Shown here: piece by piece, positions 61,656-64,000 of the stretch
How positions within the stretch are numbered: position 1 is the stretch's first letter
Layout of the letters: each line of letters opens with the position of its first letter
The notes under the pieces: model-generated
What the model saw: only the letters and a program-made list of their open reading frames with translations
The model's database searches: none
What the model was told of the DNA's origin: nothing
NCBI GenBank assembly: GCA_905234195.1
Contig: CAJOFR010000012.1
Location: 1 to 64,000, forward strand
Direction: 5' to 3'
Length of the DNA: 64,000 nucleotides
From: an uncultured Selenomonadaceae bacterium
Lineage (GTDB): Bacteria; Bacillota; Negativicutes; Selenomonadales; Selenomonadaceae
Position numbers and translations under genes: made by a program

Positions 61656-62660
61656 ATGACAGAAATAGAGAAATCGAAAATCGAAATAGCAGAAATATCA
61701 AACGACGGACGTTACGGGCGATTTATCTGCGAGCCTTTGGAGCGCGGCTACGGCACGACCATAGGAAACAGTTTGCGGCGGATGCTTTTGTCTTCGCTGG
61801 AAGGCGCGGCAGTGACTTCGATAAAAGTCGACGGAGTGTTGCACGAGTTTTCGACGATAAAGGGCGTGAAAGATGACGTCACGAATATCGTTTTGAATAT
61901 CAAGCAGCTTTGTCTGAAAATGGACGGCGACGAGCCGCACACCATTCGCATAGATGTTGAGGGCGAGCGCGAAGTTACTGGCGCGGACGTGATTTGCGAT
62001 GCGGACGTAGAGGTTTTGAATCCGGATTTGCACATTGCGACGCTGAATGAACAGGGTAGCTTGCAAATTGAAATGCGCGTGGAGCGCGGGCGCGGCTATG
62101 TTCCTGCGGAGAAGAATAAAACTCCCGAAGACGTCATAGGCACAATTCCGGTGGACTCAATTTTTTCGCCGGTACTGAGAGTGAACTACAAGGTAGAAGA
62201 TACGCGCGTTGGCAACGTGATGGACTATGACAAGCTCGTTTTGGAAGTTTGGACAAATGGGACTGTCAGACCGGACGAGGCAGTAGCTAAGGCGGCGGGG
62301 ATTTTGGTTGAGCACTTAAAACTTTTCCGCAACATGGTAGCAGAGCCGGTGCCGGAGCCGCCGGAAGTCGAAGAGGAACAGCCGCAGTTGCAGCCGCAGT
62401 CAAATGTTGCGGCACCGCCCGAAGACAGCTCCAAGAGGATTCTCGACACGACGATAGAGGATTTGGATTTGTCGGTCAGGTCGTTTAATTGCCTCAAGCG
62501 CGCAGGAATAAATGTCGTGGGCGATCTTGTGGCAAGGACGGAAGAAGAGATGATGAAGGTTCGCAATCTCGGCAGGAAGTCACTCGACGAAGTTAAGAAA
62601 AAGTTGGAAGAATACGGCTTGTCGCTCAAGCCCAGCGTTCGTTCTGACACTGAAGAATAA
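61656..62660 (+). CDS. rpoA: DNA-directed RNA polymerase subunit alpha
   Basis: [36 protein letters not shown]-terminal domain [17 protein letters not shown]. Confidence 0.98.
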   Translation: MTEIEKSKIEIAEISNDGRYGRFICEPLERGYGTTIGNSLRRMLLSSLEGAAVTSIKVDGVLHEFSTIKGVKDDVTNIVLNIKQLCLKMDGDEPHTIRIDVEGEREVTGADVICDADVEVLNPDLHIATLNEQGSLQIEMRVERGRGYVPAEKNKTPEDVIGTIPVDSIFSPVLRVNYKVEDTRVGNVMDYDKLVLEVWTNGTVRPDEAVAKAAGILVEHLKLFRNMVAEPVPEPPEVEEEQPQLQPQSNVAAPPEDSSKRILDTTIEDLDLSVRSFNCLKRAGINVVGDLVARTEEEMMKVRNLGRKSLDEVKKKLEEYGLSLKPSVRSDTEE

Positions 62661-62674
62661 GGTGGAGGTTAGAT

Positions 62675-63013
62675 ATGAGTTACAGGAAGCTCGGCAGGAA
62701 CTCCGGCGCAAGAAAGGCGTTATTTAAAAGTCTCCTTGCCGCACTTTTCAAATATGAACGCATAGAGACGACGGAGGCGAAGGCGAAGGAGTTGCGCAAA
62801 TTCGCTGAAAAAGTTGTCACGCTTGCTAAGCGCGGAGATCTTGCGGCGCGTCGTCTTGCTATTCAGGCGGTTGCCGACGTGGAAGTCGTGCACAAAATTT
62901 TTGAGGAGTTGCCGGCAAGGTACAGCGAACGCACCGGCGGCTACACGCGCATTTTGAAATTGGGACCCCGTCGCGGCGATGCAGCACCGATGGTTTTAAT
63001 GGAGTTAGTATGA
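62675..63013 (+). CDS. rplQ: 50S ribosomal protein L17
   Basis: [41 protein letters not shown]. Confidence 0.98.
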   Translation: MSYRKLGRNSGARKALFKSLLAALFKYERIETTEAKAKELRKFAEKVVTLAKRGDLAARRLAIQAVADVEVVHKIFEELPARYSERTGGYTRILKLGPRRGDAAPMVLMELV

Positions 63014-63753
63014 ACTTGCAGGGAAAATCGGCATTGGTAACCGGTTCTTCGCGGGGTATCGGGCGCGCTGTTGCTCTGAAGTTTGCGGAGCGCGGCGCGA
63101 AGGTCGCCATAAATTTCGCGGGCAATCTTGCGAAGGCGCAGGAAGTTCAGCAGGAGATTGAGGCTAAGGGCGGAGAGGCTCTTTTGGTTCAAGGCGACGT
63201 TGCAAATTTTGAAGTCGTGGCAGATATTGTCAAGAAAATTGTCGACGCTTGGGGCACGGTTGATATTCTCGTGAACAACGCCGGAATCACGCGCGACAAT
63301 CTCTTGATTAAAATGAGTGAAGCAGACTTCGACGCGGTCATTTCGACGAATTTGAAGGGCGTCTTCAACTGCACGAAGGCGGTCACTAAGCTGATGATGA
63401 AACAACGCGGCGGCAGGATTATTAACATGGCGTCGGTTGTCGGGCTGACCGGCAACGCGGGGCAAGCAAATTACGCGGCGGCGAAGGCCGGAATTATCGG
63501 CTTTACGAAATCTTCGGCAAGGGAACTTGCGCCGCGCGGGATAACCGTCAACGCAATCGCTCCCGGATTTATTGATACTGATATGACGGCGGCTATTCCC
63601 GAAAAAATTAAAGCAGACATCTTGACGAAAATTCCTTTCGGAAAAATGGGTAGCCCTGAAGACGTTGCGGACGCGGCGGCTTTCTTGGCATCGGAACAGG
63701 CGGCTTACATTACGGGGCAGGTTATTTGTGTAGACGGCGGCTTTGCAATGTAA
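63010..63753 (+). CDS. fabG: 3-oxoacyl-[ACP] reductase
   Basis: [52 protein letters not shown] overlaps rplQ stop. Confidence 0.95.
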   Translation: MNLQGKSALVTGSSRGIGRAVALKFAERGAKVAINFAGNLAKAQEVQQEIEAKGGEALLVQGDVANFEVVADIVKKIVDAWGTVDILVNNAGITRDNLLIKMSEADFDAVISTNLKGVFNCTKAVTKLMMKQRGGRIINMASVVGLTGNAGQANYAAAKAGIIGFTKSSARELAPRGITVNAIAPGFIDTDMTAAIPEKIKADILTKIPFGKMGSPEDVADAAAFLASEQAAYITGQVICVDGGFAM

Positions 63754-63780
63754 GGCGTGCACTTGAAGGGAGGTGGCAGT

Positions 63781-64000
63781 GTGTCAACGTTTGAACAGGT
63801 CAAAAAAATCGTGGTAGAGCAGCTCGGAGTAGAGGCTGACGAGGTTCAGATGAGCTCAACTTTCGTGGACGATCTTGGCGCGGATTCTCTGGACATAGTC
63901 GAATTGATTATGGCTTTTGAGGAGGAATTTAATATCGAAATTCCTGACGAGAAGGCTGAAAAAATCAAGACCGTTGAAGATGTTGTAAAGTTCATCGACG
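63781..64000 (+). CDS. acpP: Acyl carrier protein (truncated by window end)
   Basis: [76 protein letters not shown] motif; GTG start. Confidence 0.96.
   Translation, partial: MSTFEQVKKIVVEQLGVEADEVQMSSTFVDDLGADSLDIVELIMAFEEEFNIEIPDEKAEKIKTVEDVVKFID

Overview
64-kb chromosomal window from a Firmicutes-type genome, probably Negativicutes-like (inference: Gram-negative-type heptose kinase HldE-N homologue, fumarate reductase/fumarase cluster, Firmicute-style ribosomal operons). About 75 protein genes can be supported, plus ssrA (tmRNA, minus, tag ANEDYALAA) and one tRNA-Glu(CTC). Left part: a degraded L,D-transpeptidase, purine permease, acidic-linker TPR/PRC-barrel genes, a short IS200/IS605-like remnant, ROK kinase, Nif3, L31, a divergent ClpX, a long glutamine synthetase, an MsrAB/TlpA/CXXC/4Fe-4S/Crp redox operon, two orphan ABC permeases, a diguanylate cyclase, leuS, def, heptose kinase, fumarate reductase and fumarase, murB, a cytidylyltransferase/CDP-glycerol-transferase pair, ilvD, MBOAT and DHHW acyl-transfer genes. 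Right part (42.4-64 kb): contiguous str-S10-spc-alpha ribosomal superoperon ending in fabG-acpP. Main candidates for something undescribed: (1) a dispersed three-hairpin element (3 copies) whose stems show compensatory changes while the loop is conserved, twice bracketed by inverted heptad arms; (2) a degenerate 7-bp repeat family (about AGNGRYW) forming inverted repeats in many intergenic gaps, including inside the ribosomal superoperon; (3) non-ribosomal genes embedded in that superoperon (a 63-aa membrane ORF between rplW and rplB, a phloretin/DAPG-hydrolase-like gene between infA and rpmJ). No searches or folding programs were run; all family calls are from reading the translations.
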